58,592 bases of DNA from Candidatus Paracaedimonas acanthamoebae. GTDB lineage: Bacteria; Pseudomonadota; Alphaproteobacteria; Caedimonadales; Caedimonadaceae. The stretch covers positions 1-58,592 of the forward strand of contig JAFKGL010000019.1 of the NCBI GenBank assembly GCA_017307065.1. The letters are read 5' to 3'. Both the position numbers and the translations under genes were made by a program. The notes under the pieces are model-generated. The model was given only the letters and a program-made list of their open reading frames with translations, had not been told where the DNA came from and made no database searches. Shown here piece after piece: positions 1-8,328 of the stretch (position 1 is its first letter; every line of letters begins with the position of its first letter).

Positions 1-191
1 TGATTTGCTTTTTCATTCAGTTGATAATAAGTAAGTTCTTGGTCTTCAAAGATGATCGCTATATTATGGGGTGTTTGTTGGACTTGTTCTTCAAAAAGTT
101 GATGAATAGTTTTATCTTTTGGATATTCAACATTTGTATCATTCCACTCTACGAGTAATTGATGCTTTTCTTGAGAAGTAAAATTTTTCAT
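1..191 (-). CDS. Non-ribosomal peptide synthetase, N-terminal fragment (runs off the left edge)
   Basis: The reverse strand opens with ATG at 191 and stays open to base 1, giving about 63 residues. Visible in order are a linker of the type that follows condensation domains (LLVEWNDTN), the adenylation-domain lead-in IHQLFEEQVQQTPHNIAI, and core motif A1 as LTYYQLNEKAN. These are hallmarks of NRPS adenylation domains, which activate an amino acid as aminoacyl-AMP and load it on a carrier protein. Because the chain starts at the linker, this subunit appears to begin with adenylation and not with a full condensation domain. It lies 112 bp downstream of the STAND regulator on the same strand. PPTase and MbtH-like genes 4-6 kb away support the assignment. 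Product and module number cannot be told from this window. Confidence 0.85.
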   Translation of the reverse strand, partial: MKNFTSQEKHQLLVEWNDTNVEYPKDKTIHQLFEEQVQQTPHNIAIIFEDQELTYYQLNEKAN

Positions 192-303
192 TTCTTTAAT
201 TCTATGAAGATTGTATGATACTTTATTAAGGAAAAAGAGAATTTCTTATAGCATTATTTACTTAATTTTTTAAGATCAAAGTGATTCTAAGAAAATAAAG
301 TTA

Positions 304-3300
304 TTAAACTCCTTTTGTAGAAGCAACAAAATTTTTGAGTTTAGATTGAATCTTTATTATAAGTTGAGAGTTTTCAGGAAAATATTCTTGTGTAATACTC
401 AAAACTTGTTCTAAGTAGCTAATAGCCTGCATTTTAAATTTTTTAGCTTGAGAAAAGTTTCCTTCATGTATGCTAGACAAAGATTTTTTTGAAAGTAGGT
501 CTGATAAATCTTCTAAAGCTACTAATATATCGCGTATTTGGTATTTTTTTAATGACTCTAATGAGTTACTAATATAGCTTTCTGCGGATGTTATTTTTCC
601 TTGTAATAAATATATTTGTATAAGCTTCATTATGATTTGCGCAGTTTCGATATTATTTTTACCATAATTTTTTTCATAAATGGCGAATATTTTTTGAAAA
701 TTGGTTTCTGCTTGTTGATAATTTTTTTGTTCTTTATAAACATCTCCTAGAAAATTTAAAGCCCAAGCGGTTCTAGCATTATTATTTCCAAATACGTGCT
801 GATGCATTTCCACGCTTTTTTCAAGAATATGCTTTGCTTTCTCAAATTTTCCTGCATGCTTATAGAGATCTCCTAAATAAGCTAACCCCCAAGCAATATC
901 AATGCGTCTCTCAGGAAAATTTTTCTCGTAAATTTCAACACCTTCTTTAATTAAGATTTCAGCTCTTTCATATTCTTTTAGCTCCTTATAAACATTGCCT
1001 AAGTATATCTTAGTACAAGCGAGATCCATAAGATTTTCAGGAAATTTATTCTCATAGATTTTTAGACATTTTTCTAAAAAGAATTTTGCTTGGGAGTAAT
1101 TTTTTGAATATCTATGAAAGTTTCCTAAGTATTCTAAAATCTCTGCCATTTCGAGAAAGTTTTCAGGATAGTATTTTTGATAAATCATAAGGCTTTTTTC
1201 AAGAAAATATTTTGCTTTTTCATACAGTGCTAGTTGTCTGTAGGCATTCCCTAGGCATGCCATAATACGTGCCACATCAATATTATTTTCAGGAAAATAT
1301 CCTTGATGAATTTTTAGATTTTTTTCAAGGAGGTCTTTAGCTTTTTCGAAATCACCTAATTCTACATAGATATTTCCTAAATATGTTAAGGCTTGACTAA
1401 GTATAAGATAATTTTTGCTATCAATTTTATTTAGACTTTCTTCAATAATTTTTTTTGCTTGCATATAGTAACCTAAATAGTAATAAACCCTCCCCAATGT
1501 AACTTTTAAAGATCCCATAGTATTGCTAGTTAAAAGATATTCATGGTTTAAAAAGTGTTTGCAGTGGCTTACTAAAAGTTCCATTCTCAAGAAATCTCTT
1601 TTTTCTATGGAATCGGCCATATATTTTTTTAAAGTATCTGAGATAAATTCAAGTAATTGAGCGCTATTTTTTAAGTTTAATACTTGTAAAAGGTAAGTTC
1701 GACTAATTTCTTGTATACTGCGATGAATCGAGCAAGTTCGAATAGTAGTCTTCAAAAGATTAAATGATGGGGTTATAATTAGAGAGTATTTTTTTAAATT
1801 ATATATAAAATTATCTATGATAACATTATTTTTACATCGAAGAAGTAAATCTATAGGGATGTTTTGAGAGTCAAGAAGGCATATAAATAATAAAATATCT
1901 TTGAAATCTTTATGAGAACGTAAAAGGCTTTCTAAGCATATACTTACAATGCTATATCGTGTTTTTCTGTAATTTCCAACTTCTTTTAAAAGATTTTCTT
2001 GCATATGTACGAAATTTTCATTACATTTTTTTATATTATCTAAATATATATTATATGAAGCATTAGTTGACTTTAAGTAATATGCTGCAATTGAGATATC
2101 CAGAGGGAAAGGAGGAATTTCTTCCAAAAATTTCTTTGCTTCTTCAGTTTCTGTAGATGTAAACACGTGCTCATCCCTATGAGACATGATTTTTATAAAG
2201 AGTGCAAGCTTCTGACTTGAACTTAGCTCTCCAATTTGAAGGATATTATCAATATGTGTATTATGTTGAATATTACTATTAGACGTTGTTAAAATAACGA
2301 TTCCTTTTCCCCATGTTATTGAATCATGTGGAAAATGTTTTTGAATATCTTCAAAACTTTCTACGTTATCATATATAAGTATCCAATTTTCAGACGAATG
2401 CAGTTGTTTTTTTACAAACAAGATAATTTTTTCTTCTCTTTCTGATGGGTCTTTGTGTTGTTGGATTTTTCTTAAAATTATTTTATCTTCCTCTTTTTCA
2501 GCCAGAGCTAGGGCTAAATTTTCAAAAGAAGTTTTTAGGGTTTCAACTGATTCAGCATTAATTTCCCAAATCACTTTAGCTTTTTGAAGGCGCGCATATT
2601 GACGAGCAAGCGTCGTTTTTCCTGTTCCTCCTGTCCCTACTAAAGCGATAGTTTTAATTTCACTTTTCCCCTTAAGTTTATCATCTATTTTAGTGAGTAA
2701 CTCAGGTCTATGAAGAAGAGATGATTCAGTTGGGATAATCAAATCTGATCGAATAAGATTTATTTCTTCTTTCTTTAAGTTTTGTGAGTGTTCTTGTTCC
2801 ATAGTCATAGTATGTAAAAAGTTGGTTTTTAAGGCCCAAAATAGAATTAATAAAAGGAAAAGTAATGTAAAAAACCAATATTTCTGCTTTCGATAAAAAT
2901 CCAAAAATAAGCCATTTATACTTCTGGATGAAAATGAATTTCTTTTTTCTGAAATTTGAGTGAAATCAACATTAGAAGAGATAAAAAAATTCTCAAAATC
3001 AAGCTCTTTGTATGACGCTTTTATGTAAGATTCAAAAGCACGATAGTAATTGTTGACTGAATATATTTTAGCGCGGCCTCCATTGGATAATGTTTGAAGA
3101 GTCACTGTGGATTTTTCATCGTCGAGAACAATAAAAGTAATTTCAAAGAGAGTATCATTTGTAAAAAGCTCAGAAACATCATTAGCTTCTTCTTTCTTTA
3201 AAAGATGGCTTAATTGTTCTTTATTCACAATAGAAATAATCGGCTTATCATAGTTTTTTAGATCTTCGAGAAAATAAGGTCCTTTTTTTGATTCTATAGT

Positions 3301-3768
3301 AGCTTCAATTCCTATGAGTTCTAAATGTTTTGTAACTTGTTCTTTTATAGTTTTTTTTAATTTATTAATATGTTGAGATTGCTCTTCTGAGTCTTGCCAT
3401 TCTACAATAAGGCAAGAAAAGGGTTGAGATTTAATTTTAGGGTAAAGCTTTTTTAATTCATTTTCAAAAGCAGAGCGTTTTTTGAGGCTATGATAATAAG
3501 TATATTTTATTAATGAGGCATGTTCAGAGGATTCAATGAAATTGATAATATTTTCCTGTGAAATTCCTCCTAGTTTTTGTCTTAAATTATATGTATGTGC
3601 TGCAACAGTTTTGGGTGCCATCGATAGAAATGAGGGAATGCCGGTTCTTCTTTGATTAAGTAAGCAGGCAATAATTTCCATCTCTCGAGAAGTAAATTTT
3701 ACTCCATTTACATTTTCTAAATATTTTAAATAAAATTCTTGTGGAAGTGAAAAATCAATACTTTGCAT
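304..3768 (-). CDS. LuxR-type HTH / STAND (NB-ARC-like) ATPase / TPR regulator with one predicted membrane segment
   Basis: 1154 residues. Residues 20-85 form a LuxR/GerE-like helix-turn-helix (VKFTSREMEIIACLL, then APKTVAAHT). Residues 86-290 match nothing I recognise. Residues 298-314 are a hydrophobic stretch (WFFTLLFLLLILFWAL) preceded by RKQK, so the N-terminus should face the cytoplasm. A P-loop follows at 378-386 (GTGGTGKTT), with a Walker B-like WILIYDN and a sensor-like ILTTSNSN, as in STAND/NB-ARC NTPases. From about 730 to the end there are at least ten TPR-like repeats with recurring phrases such as YLGNIYVELGDFEKAK. STAND proteins are signal-gated switches in which ATP exchange follows ligand sensing by the repeats. 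The position just upstream of the NRPS suggests it controls that gene. It is unusual for HTH and ATPase to be separated by a membrane segment. Confidence 0.8.
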   Translation of the reverse strand: MQSIDFSLPQEFYLKYLENVNGVKFTSREMEIIACLLNQRRTGIPSFLSMAPKTVAAHTYNLRQKLGGISQENIINFIESSEHASLIKYTYYHSLKKRSAFENELKKLYPKIKSQPFSCLIVEWQDSEEQSQHINKLKKTIKEQVTKHLELIGIEATIESKKGPYFLEDLKNYDKPIISIVNKEQLSHLLKKEEANDVSELFTNDTLFEITFIVLDDEKSTVTLQTLSNGGRAKIYSVNNYYRAFESYIKASYKELDFENFFISSNVDFTQISEKRNSFSSRSINGLFLDFYRKQKYWFFTLLFLLLILFWALKTNFLHTMTMEQEHSQNLKKEEINLIRSDLIIPTESSLLHRPELLTKIDDKLKGKSEIKTIALVGTGGTGKTTLARQYARLQKAKVIWEINAESVETLKTSFENLALALAEKEEDKIILRKIQQHKDPSEREEKIILFVKKQLHSSENWILIYDNVESFEDIQKHFPHDSITWGKGIVILTTSNSNIQHNTHIDNILQIGELSSSQKLALFIKIMSHRDEHVFTSTETEEAKKFLEEIPPFPLDISIAAYYLKSTNASYNIYLDNIKKCNENFVHMQENLLKEVGNYRKTRYSIVSICLESLLRSHKDFKDILLFICLLDSQNIPIDLLLRCKNNVIIDNFIYNLKKYSLIITPSFNLLKTTIRTCSIHRSIQEISRTYLLQVLNLKNSAQLLEFISDTLKKYMADSIEKRDFLRMELLVSHCKHFLNHEYLLTSNTMGSLKVTLGRVYYYLGYYMQAKKIIEESLNKIDSKNYLILSQALTYLGNIYVELGDFEKAKDLLEKNLKIHQGYFPENNIDVARIMACLGNAYRQLALYEKAKYFLEKSLMIYQKYYPENFLEMAEILEYLGNFHRYSKNYSQAKFFLEKCLKIYENKFPENLMDLACTKIYLGNVYKELKEYERAEILIKEGVEIYEKNFPERRIDIAWGLAYLGDLYKHAGKFEKAKHILEKSVEMHQHVFGNNNARTAWALNFLGDVYKEQKNYQQAETNFQKIFAIYEKNYGKNNIETAQIIMKLIQIYLLQGKITSAESYISNSLESLKKYQIRDILVALEDLSDLLSKKSLSSIHEGNFSQAKKFKMQAISYLEQVLSITQEYFPENSQLIIKIQSKLKNFVASTKGV

Positions 3769-3845
3769 AATTATTATAAATCCCTCAATAAGGCTCCTAG
3801 AAAGCTACCATATCGATCCATTTTTTTAAAGAAACTTCATTAATA

Positions 3846-3900
3846 CATAATAGTGATCTAAGGAATTTTCCTTAAGGAGCTAACTTAAGGCGAATTTTTT
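3846..3900 (+). promoter_or_regulatory. Attenuator-like leader with mutually exclusive hairpins
   Basis: A CATAAT hexamer at 3846-3851 is followed by hairpin A (AAGGAA-TT-TTCCTT, 3860-3873) and hairpin B (CCTTAAG, 7-nt loop, CTTAAGG, 3870-3890). They share the CCTT at 3870-3873, so they cannot form together. Hairpin B is followed after three bases by six T residues (3895-3900), like an intrinsic terminator. In the plus direction this would be a leader ahead of the small secreted protein at 4072. No good -35 box is seen, so the promoter is weakly supported and the attenuation idea is inference. Confidence 0.35.
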
Positions 3901-3989
3901 ATTTAAGGTCATCGATTTTCTTAGCAAATTTAAATCGTTGCTGCTCAGAGAAAACTCAAAAAGAGATTTACTGCAGTCAGAACAAAAAA

Positions 3990-4043
3990 GAGAAGACCAA
4001 GGTGGTCTTCTCGTTAAAACAACAGAAAGGTTGCAGCCTTTCT
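3990..4043 (+). promoter_or_regulatory. Two consecutive hairpins in the 5' leader of the 4072 gene
   Basis: The first is a perfect 10-bp stem with a 3-nt loop (3990-4012, arms GAGAAGACCA and TGGTCTTCTC). The second is a perfect 7-bp stem with a 6-nt loop (4024-4043, arms AGAAAGG and CCTTTCT). Neither is followed by a T-run, so they do not look like terminators. They end 28 bp before the start codon and could act on RNA stability, translation, or a protein binding site. Confidence 0.45.
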
Positions 4044-4071
4044 TAATGAACATTAACAAATGGAGTTTATC

Positions 4072-4407
4072 ATGAAGAAACATAATAGAAAATCTTTTAA
4101 ATATTCTGTGTATGGGATACTCACAGCGTGTACGGTAATTTTTGGATTGCCGTATGAATCTAGAGCAAGCTGGATATTAGAGGAGAGTAGCAAATTTATT
4201 GAGCAAAAAATTGTTCGCACAGCTTCAAATACTATTGAAGATGCAGAAACTTTCTTGACGCGCTCTATAAGGCCAAAATCTGACGACCTTTTAGAAAATG
4301 CTGTGCAAGATATGGAAGATCGTTTAGAGGATACGTGGAAAGTAATTAAGAGAAAAATTATAGAGCCAGGAAAGGATTTTTTAAAAGATTGGAAATTTTT
4401 AAAATAA
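4072..4407 (+). CDS. Small secreted protein of unknown function inside the NRPS island
   Basis: 111 residues from ATG at 4072. This start is preferred over the upstream ATG at 4060 because GGAG at 4062-4065 sits 6 nt before it and the protein then begins with a normal signal peptide: MKKHNRKSFK, a hydrophobic core GILTACTVIFGL, and likely cleavage after ESRA-S. The mature part (about 80 residues) is charged and probably mostly helical (IEDAETFLTRS, LLENAVQDMEDRLEDTW), with no cysteine. No family is recognised. It is transcribed opposite to its neighbours, the STAND regulator and the PPTase. A long leader with several hairpins precedes it and a strong hairpin follows its stop. Confidence 0.6.
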   Translation: MKKHNRKSFKYSVYGILTACTVIFGLPYESRASWILEESSKFIEQKIVRTASNTIEDAETFLTRSIRPKSDDLLENAVQDMEDRLEDTWKVIKRKIIEPGKDFLKDWKFLK

Positions 4408-4458
4408 ATATCTTGTTGATGATTATTCCTAAGATTTGATTTAGAAATTATTGAAAGA

Positions 4459-4498
4459 TCAATTGCTCTCATCGAAAAAAAAGATGGAGAGCAATTGA
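4459..4498 (+). terminator. Hairpin downstream of the 4072 gene
   Basis: A perfect 12-bp stem (TCAATTGCTCTC with GAGAGCAATTGA) closes a loop that contains an A8 run. A short CTTTT follows on the plus strand. On the minus strand the loop becomes T8. It could stop transcription of the small secreted gene; the weak T-tract makes its efficiency uncertain. Confidence 0.5.
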
Positions 4499-4670
4499 CT
4501 TTTGACGGTTTAATTCAGAGCCTATTGATTGGATTTAGATTAGGTTTAGTATTCTTCCTAAATGTTAAAATAATTTAATATTCAAACAATTACAAATAGA
4601 GAATTAGAAGTTTTGAGCAGACGCTAAGTTAAAAAAGTGCTTTAAAGAAGGGGGAATCCTAGTTTTTAAA

Positions 4671-5372
4671 TTAAGTTGATTTATGAAACTCCCAAGTATA
4701 ATGCGAAGGATATAGACGGGGGCCTTTAGTGCATAGAGCGCTAGCATACCCAGGAATAGTTTCAAAATAATACAAAAAAATTCCCTTTTCATTTACGATA
4801 TTATGAGCGGTAAAAATGTTTAAGGTTTTTAAAGTGGCGAGAGAAAGGACTTTTTCATCACTTAACCATCCTTTTCCAGAAGCTTTTAAAAGAGATTCTT
4901 TGAGAACCCAGAGCTTAAAGAAAGCATGTATCTTTTTTTCTGGAGCAACCTTTTCCCAATAGAGACGCTCTTGAGGTGATAGAATAGTGAATGCCAGATC
5001 TTCTATATTAAGTGTAGAATCTATGTATTCTAAATCTACACCTAGTTCATAAGAACGTGTAAAAGCGTATATAGCGTACTTTTTTGAATGTGAAAGATTA
5101 AAATGCAAGGAGTGTGTAGATGAAAGAGAAGGCTTTCCCCACAAGTTATAGAGTATTTCTATGCGCTGAGGTTCTTCATTCAAATATCTTCCAAGTAAAC
5201 ACCGCAAAATGCCGCGCGAAATAATGAAACCCTGTTGATCTTTCTGAAATTTAAAGTTTCTTGCTTTGTGGTATTCATCTTTAGAAAGAGTAGATAAAAA
5301 ATAAGGTATATTTGGCTCATTTTCTAAAAGACAAGCGGACCAGATATGAATTTCATTAGATGGAAGTAACAA
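4671..5372 (-). CDS. Sfp-type 4'-phosphopantetheinyl transferase
   Basis: 233 residues. This family transfers the phosphopantetheine arm of CoA to the serine of peptidyl or acyl carrier domains, which an NRPS needs in order to work. Diagnostic motifs are present: LHFNLSHSKKYAIYAF, the magnesium-binding GVDLEYID, and FFKLWVLKESLLKASGKG (the W-x-x-KE-x-x-x-K signature). The length fits the Sfp/Gsp class, not the shorter AcpS. It shares the strand of the NRPS and the MbtH-like gene and is separated from the latter by 198 bp. The obvious client is the NRPS at the left edge. No sign of decay is seen. Confidence 0.9.
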   Translation of the reverse strand: MLLPSNEIHIWSACLLENEPNIPYFLSTLSKDEYHKARNFKFQKDQQGFIISRGILRCLLGRYLNEEPQRIEILYNLWGKPSLSSTHSLHFNLSHSKKYAIYAFTRSYELGVDLEYIDSTLNIEDLAFTILSPQERLYWEKVAPEKKIHAFFKLWVLKESLLKASGKGWLSDEKVLSLATLKTLNIFTAHNIVNEKGIFLYYFETIPGYASALCTKGPRLYPSHYTWEFHKST

Positions 5373-5570
5373 AATATTATACTACTTTCTATGCTATGAA
5401 TGAATTCATTATTTATAAATCATATTATAACAAGGAACAATTTTTCTAAAAAATTGTGGGAAAGACTACTATCATAGAAAGATATTATTTCTTTGTTATA
5501 TGAAAGCGATTAAAAAAGTAGATTTTTATAATATTTGCTCAAAACAGAGGTTACTCTCTGTATAGGAGTA

Positions 5571-5771
5571 TTACTTTCTCTTACCTTTAGCTGCATATTC
5601 GCAACCAACCCACACTTCCTTTATATAGCTTAAACATTCTACTTTAGTGCTAATCTTGCCCCCATTTAACCATCCTAAGGGTATAATTTTATCAGTTGGC
5701 CAAATAGAATATGAACCTTCTAAGCTAATAACAACTTGCCACGATTTGCAATGCTTAAACATAAGCTCCAT
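5571..5771 (-). CDS. MbtH-like protein (NRPS accessory)
   Basis: 66 residues. MbtH-like proteins bind NRPS adenylation domains and are often needed for their solubility and activity. The conserved skeleton is visible: VVISLEGSYSIWP (E, S, W and P of the family), IPLGW, a glycine, then CLSYIKEVW. The usual tail after this tryptophan, T-D-x-R-P, is replaced by VGCEY and a basic end, so the C-terminus is divergent. Two starts are possible. The ATG at 5771 is listed; the ATG at 5762 has GGAG just upstream. It lies upstream of the PPTase on the same strand and may be co-transcribed with it. Confidence 0.75.
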   Translation of the reverse strand: MELMFKHCKSWQVVISLEGSYSIWPTDKIIPLGWLNGGKISTKVECLSYIKEVWVGCEYAAKGKRK

Positions 5772-6256
5772 TCCAATAATTTTTTTGATATCGTTACTTA
5801 TTAATCATACTTTAGAAAGGTTTCAATGAAAAATCATTTGATTCTTCCTGAAATATATTGTGTTCTAATGGTGGGCCTTCACTCTACATTTTGCTATCTG
5901 AAAAACGAAAAAGTTTCTGTCTAAGGTGATACAATAACAAAGAATCTTTTTGGATTAGTGGGAAAAATGAATCTTTCTTATTAAAAAAGAATTTAAAAAA
6001 TCCTGAGTTAAAAGTCTTGTTCTTTGCAAATCCTTGGTGAGATTCTTACAATTTTTCTTCTTAAAATCATCACTAAGAAATTTCATTTGGCTAAAATGTA
6101 CTTACGTTAGCTATTAGAAGTTGTGTTATTCTTTAATATGACATACTGGGAGAGGAGATTTAGGTTTTTAAGAACCTTCTTTATTGTTGAGGTTATTAAT
6201 TAAATCATGCGAAGTTGAAAAAGTTACTTCTTTGAGGGTAATAATGCTATTTAGGT
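5772..6256. other. 485-bp gap in the island without a convincing gene
   Basis: No convincing gene is seen between the MbtH-like start and the integrase stop. A 32-codon frame at 5826-5924 begins ATG AAA AAT but has no recognisable product. Sequence around 6160-6180 has a weak hairpin (AGGTT...AACCT). The gap may be a decayed gene, but I cannot identify it. Confidence 0.4.
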
Positions 6257-7480
6257 TTAAATATTGGATGTTTTTGAAATAAGGCTTTCGATCTTATTTC
6301 CAAATATGCTTGTTGCTTTTCTTAAGGGCTCATCTGCTAAATGAGCATACCTTTGTGTAGTAGAAGCTTGTGTATGGCCTAAAAGCTTGCCAACTATACT
6401 TAAACTCAAGCCACTGGATACCAAATGAGAGGCATGTGTATGTCGCAAATCATGAAGACGTGCATCAGGAATTTCAGCGTTTTCCCTTATCGTTTGCCAT
6501 GCCTTTTTAATTTCTTGAATTGGCTTATTGGGAACTTTTCCAGGGAACAGGAAATTAGAGTCTGATTGTTTTTTCATGCGCTTAAGAATTTTTATTGCAG
6601 TAGTAGAAAGAGGAAGATGCTCCATTCTTCTCTGTTTTGTTGTATGGGCTGGTTTTGTCCATATTCCTTTTTCTAGATCAAATTGATCCCATGTAGCATG
6701 TAAAACTTCATTTCGTCGTGACCCTGTTAACAACAAAAGTCGAATAGCATTTGCTATGTTTTGATTGTGATATTGATCTAAAATATGCCATAGAATTTGT
6801 ATTTCGGAATCATTTAACCATCTGTATCTTTTATACTCTTTATATTTCTCAACGGCTTTAACTGGGTTATCAGATCTCCATCCCCAGTGTATAGCTAAGT
6901 TAAACATCTTGCTTAGTAAATCTCTAAGCTTGTTGGCTTTATAAGGAGTTTTCTTCATCTCAGCATGAAGTTTTTGGAGGTCTAATGATGTGATTGATTC
7001 AATATTCAGGTGGCCATATCTTCTCAAAATAATTTCATTTAAAAAATATAGATCTTCCTTATAGCCTTTTGGAGTCTTCTTAATTTTTGAGTGAGATTCT
7101 AAATATTCTTTAGTTAAATCTTTGAAAGTTCTGAAGGTGCTTTTTAAAGGTGATTGGATTGATGGGTCTTCTCCTAAATTGATACTTAATACTAACTTAT
7201 AGGCTTGTTCTCGTGCATGTTCTGTTGTTATTTGTCCATGAGTGCCAATTTTAATTTTTCGGGTGATTTTGTTCCTATTTCTATATTGTAGAAAATAAGT
7301 CTTCTTACCGGAAGGATAAACTCTTAAGCAAAAACCGGTAATTTCGTTATCCCAGAGTACAATCCGATTTATTGAATCAGGTTGGGCGCTCTCAACAACT
7401 CTTTTTGTAAGTTTACATTTATTCACTTTTTGCATCGTTTTACCTATGACAGAGTTAACATTATCCATGATAGCTAACAT
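6257..7480 (-). CDS. Tyrosine-type site-specific recombinase (island integrase)
   Basis: Up to 407 residues. The N-terminal part (LTKRVVESAQP, then ITGFCLRVYPSGKKTYFLQY) is the arm-binding domain of the DUF4102/P4-type integrases. A SAM-like core-binding domain follows, then the catalytic domain with GSRRNEVLHATW (first Arg), LHDLRHTHASHLVSSG (H-x-x-R), LLGHTQASTTQRYAHL (His and the Tyr nucleophile). All catalytic residues are present. Such enzymes insert islands into tRNA 3' ends, and a tRNA-Val 3' fragment lies 161 bp beyond its start. The true start may be an internal ATG (MDNVNS or MQKVNK), since homologues usually begin near LTKR. Confidence 0.93.
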   Translation of the reverse strand: MLAIMDNVNSVIGKTMQKVNKCKLTKRVVESAQPDSINRIVLWDNEITGFCLRVYPSGKKTYFLQYRNRNKITRKIKIGTHGQITTEHAREQAYKLVLSINLGEDPSIQSPLKSTFRTFKDLTKEYLESHSKIKKTPKGYKEDLYFLNEIILRRYGHLNIESITSLDLQKLHAEMKKTPYKANKLRDLLSKMFNLAIHWGWRSDNPVKAVEKYKEYKRYRWLNDSEIQILWHILDQYHNQNIANAIRLLLLTGSRRNEVLHATWDQFDLEKGIWTKPAHTTKQRRMEHLPLSTTAIKILKRMKKQSDSNFLFPGKVPNKPIQEIKKAWQTIRENAEIPDARLHDLRHTHASHLVSSGLSLSIVGKLLGHTQASTTQRYAHLADEPLRKATSIFGNKIESLISKTSNI

Positions 7481-7641
7481 TGAAATAATAGAATTTCAAT
7501 TGAAAAAGGGGAGCATATGGGGAGCAATGGAAGGAGAATTGTAGAGATTTCTTAAGAGGGGTAGCCACCTGGTAAAATACCTAATTTATTGATATATATA
7601 AATTTATATAAATAAATAGAAATTTATAGATCAATATTACT

Positions 7642-7691
7642 TCTCGTTTACACCGAGAGGGTCTGGGGTTCAAATCCCTCATCGCCCACCA
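7642..7691 (+). repeat. 3' half of tRNA-Val(TAC): attachment-site copy (att)
   Basis: The sequence begins at the anticodon stem (TCTCG-TTTACAC-CGAGA, anticodon TAC at 7649-7651). It continues through the variable loop and T-arm (TGGGG-TTCAAAT-CCCTC), the acceptor 3' strand ATCGCCC, the discriminator A and encoded CCA. Nothing upstream can form the D-arm or the 5' acceptor strand (GGGCGAT), so it is not a working tRNA. A 3' tRNA fragment next to an integrase gene is the usual result of integration into a tRNA gene. Its orientation places the element to the left, and the intact tRNA-Val should lie beyond the left edge. Confidence 0.85.
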
Positions 7692-7887
7692 TTTATATGC
7701 CATTTCCTGAATATTGCAGCTTTTAGTGAAGAATTTAGAAGAAAAATTCATTCTCTTGCATTTTAAGAACTAAGCTATCTATTAAAAAATTAATTTTAGA
7801 CTATAACCAGGTTAAATTAAAATAAAAGAATTTTTTATAGCTACATTTGTGCTACAATTTATTCTAAGAAATAAGTAAGTGGCATTT

Positions 7888-8192
7888 ATGCATAGGAATG
7901 ACTTTAATAATTATTCTTTTCTAAATGACTCTCAACCTTTTCAAATTATGGAAGGTATTAAATTTACTTCTCGAGAGATCGACATTATTGCATGCTTTCT
8001 TCGAGGCCGAACCCAAAAGACAATTGCGAATTTTTTAAGTGTTGCGCCGCGAACGATTGAGACGCATACGCGTATATTATGCTAAAGCTTGAGTGTAATT
8101 CGCGAGAAGGAATCATTGGGTTTATAGAAAATGCAGGTTATTCTCAAATTGAAATGGTATCTAGGAGAGAAGCAGCATTGACTATTTTCTAG
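7888..8192 (+). pseudogene. Frameshifted LuxR-type HTH regulator remnant
   Basis: The first frame reads IKFTSREIDIIACFLRGR, KTIANFLSVAPRTIETHTRI and stops at 8085. One base out of phase, at 8080-8192, the helix-turn-helix tail continues as MLKLECNSREGIIGFIENAGY and ends with TAG. Joining the two gives a full LuxR-like domain aligned to residues 20-85 of the STAND regulator at 304-3768 (VKFTSREMEIIACLL; SQENIINFIES). A single indel near 8080 therefore broke the gene, or the downstream part is a relic. It lies just outside the island boundary. Confidence 0.7.
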
Positions 8193-8328
8193 AAATTCGC
8201 TAAATTTAACCCCATGAAAACCTCATAATATCTTTTTTCGCTACCTTTTAAAGGTCAGCTTTCTCATTGAACCTTATAATGGTTTGATATTGTCTGTTTT
8301 TTAATTTTTAGTTTTCTTGAGGGTGTTC

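Noticed and set aside
3880-4083. 67-codon minus-strand frame over the hairpin leader
   Set aside because: No ribosome site or protein-like composition; it is the reverse of the structured leader of the 4072 gene.
8317-8328. Upstream TTG start for the ABC exporter
   Set aside because: It lies inside the ribosome site of the ATG at 8329, which gives a normal N-terminus.
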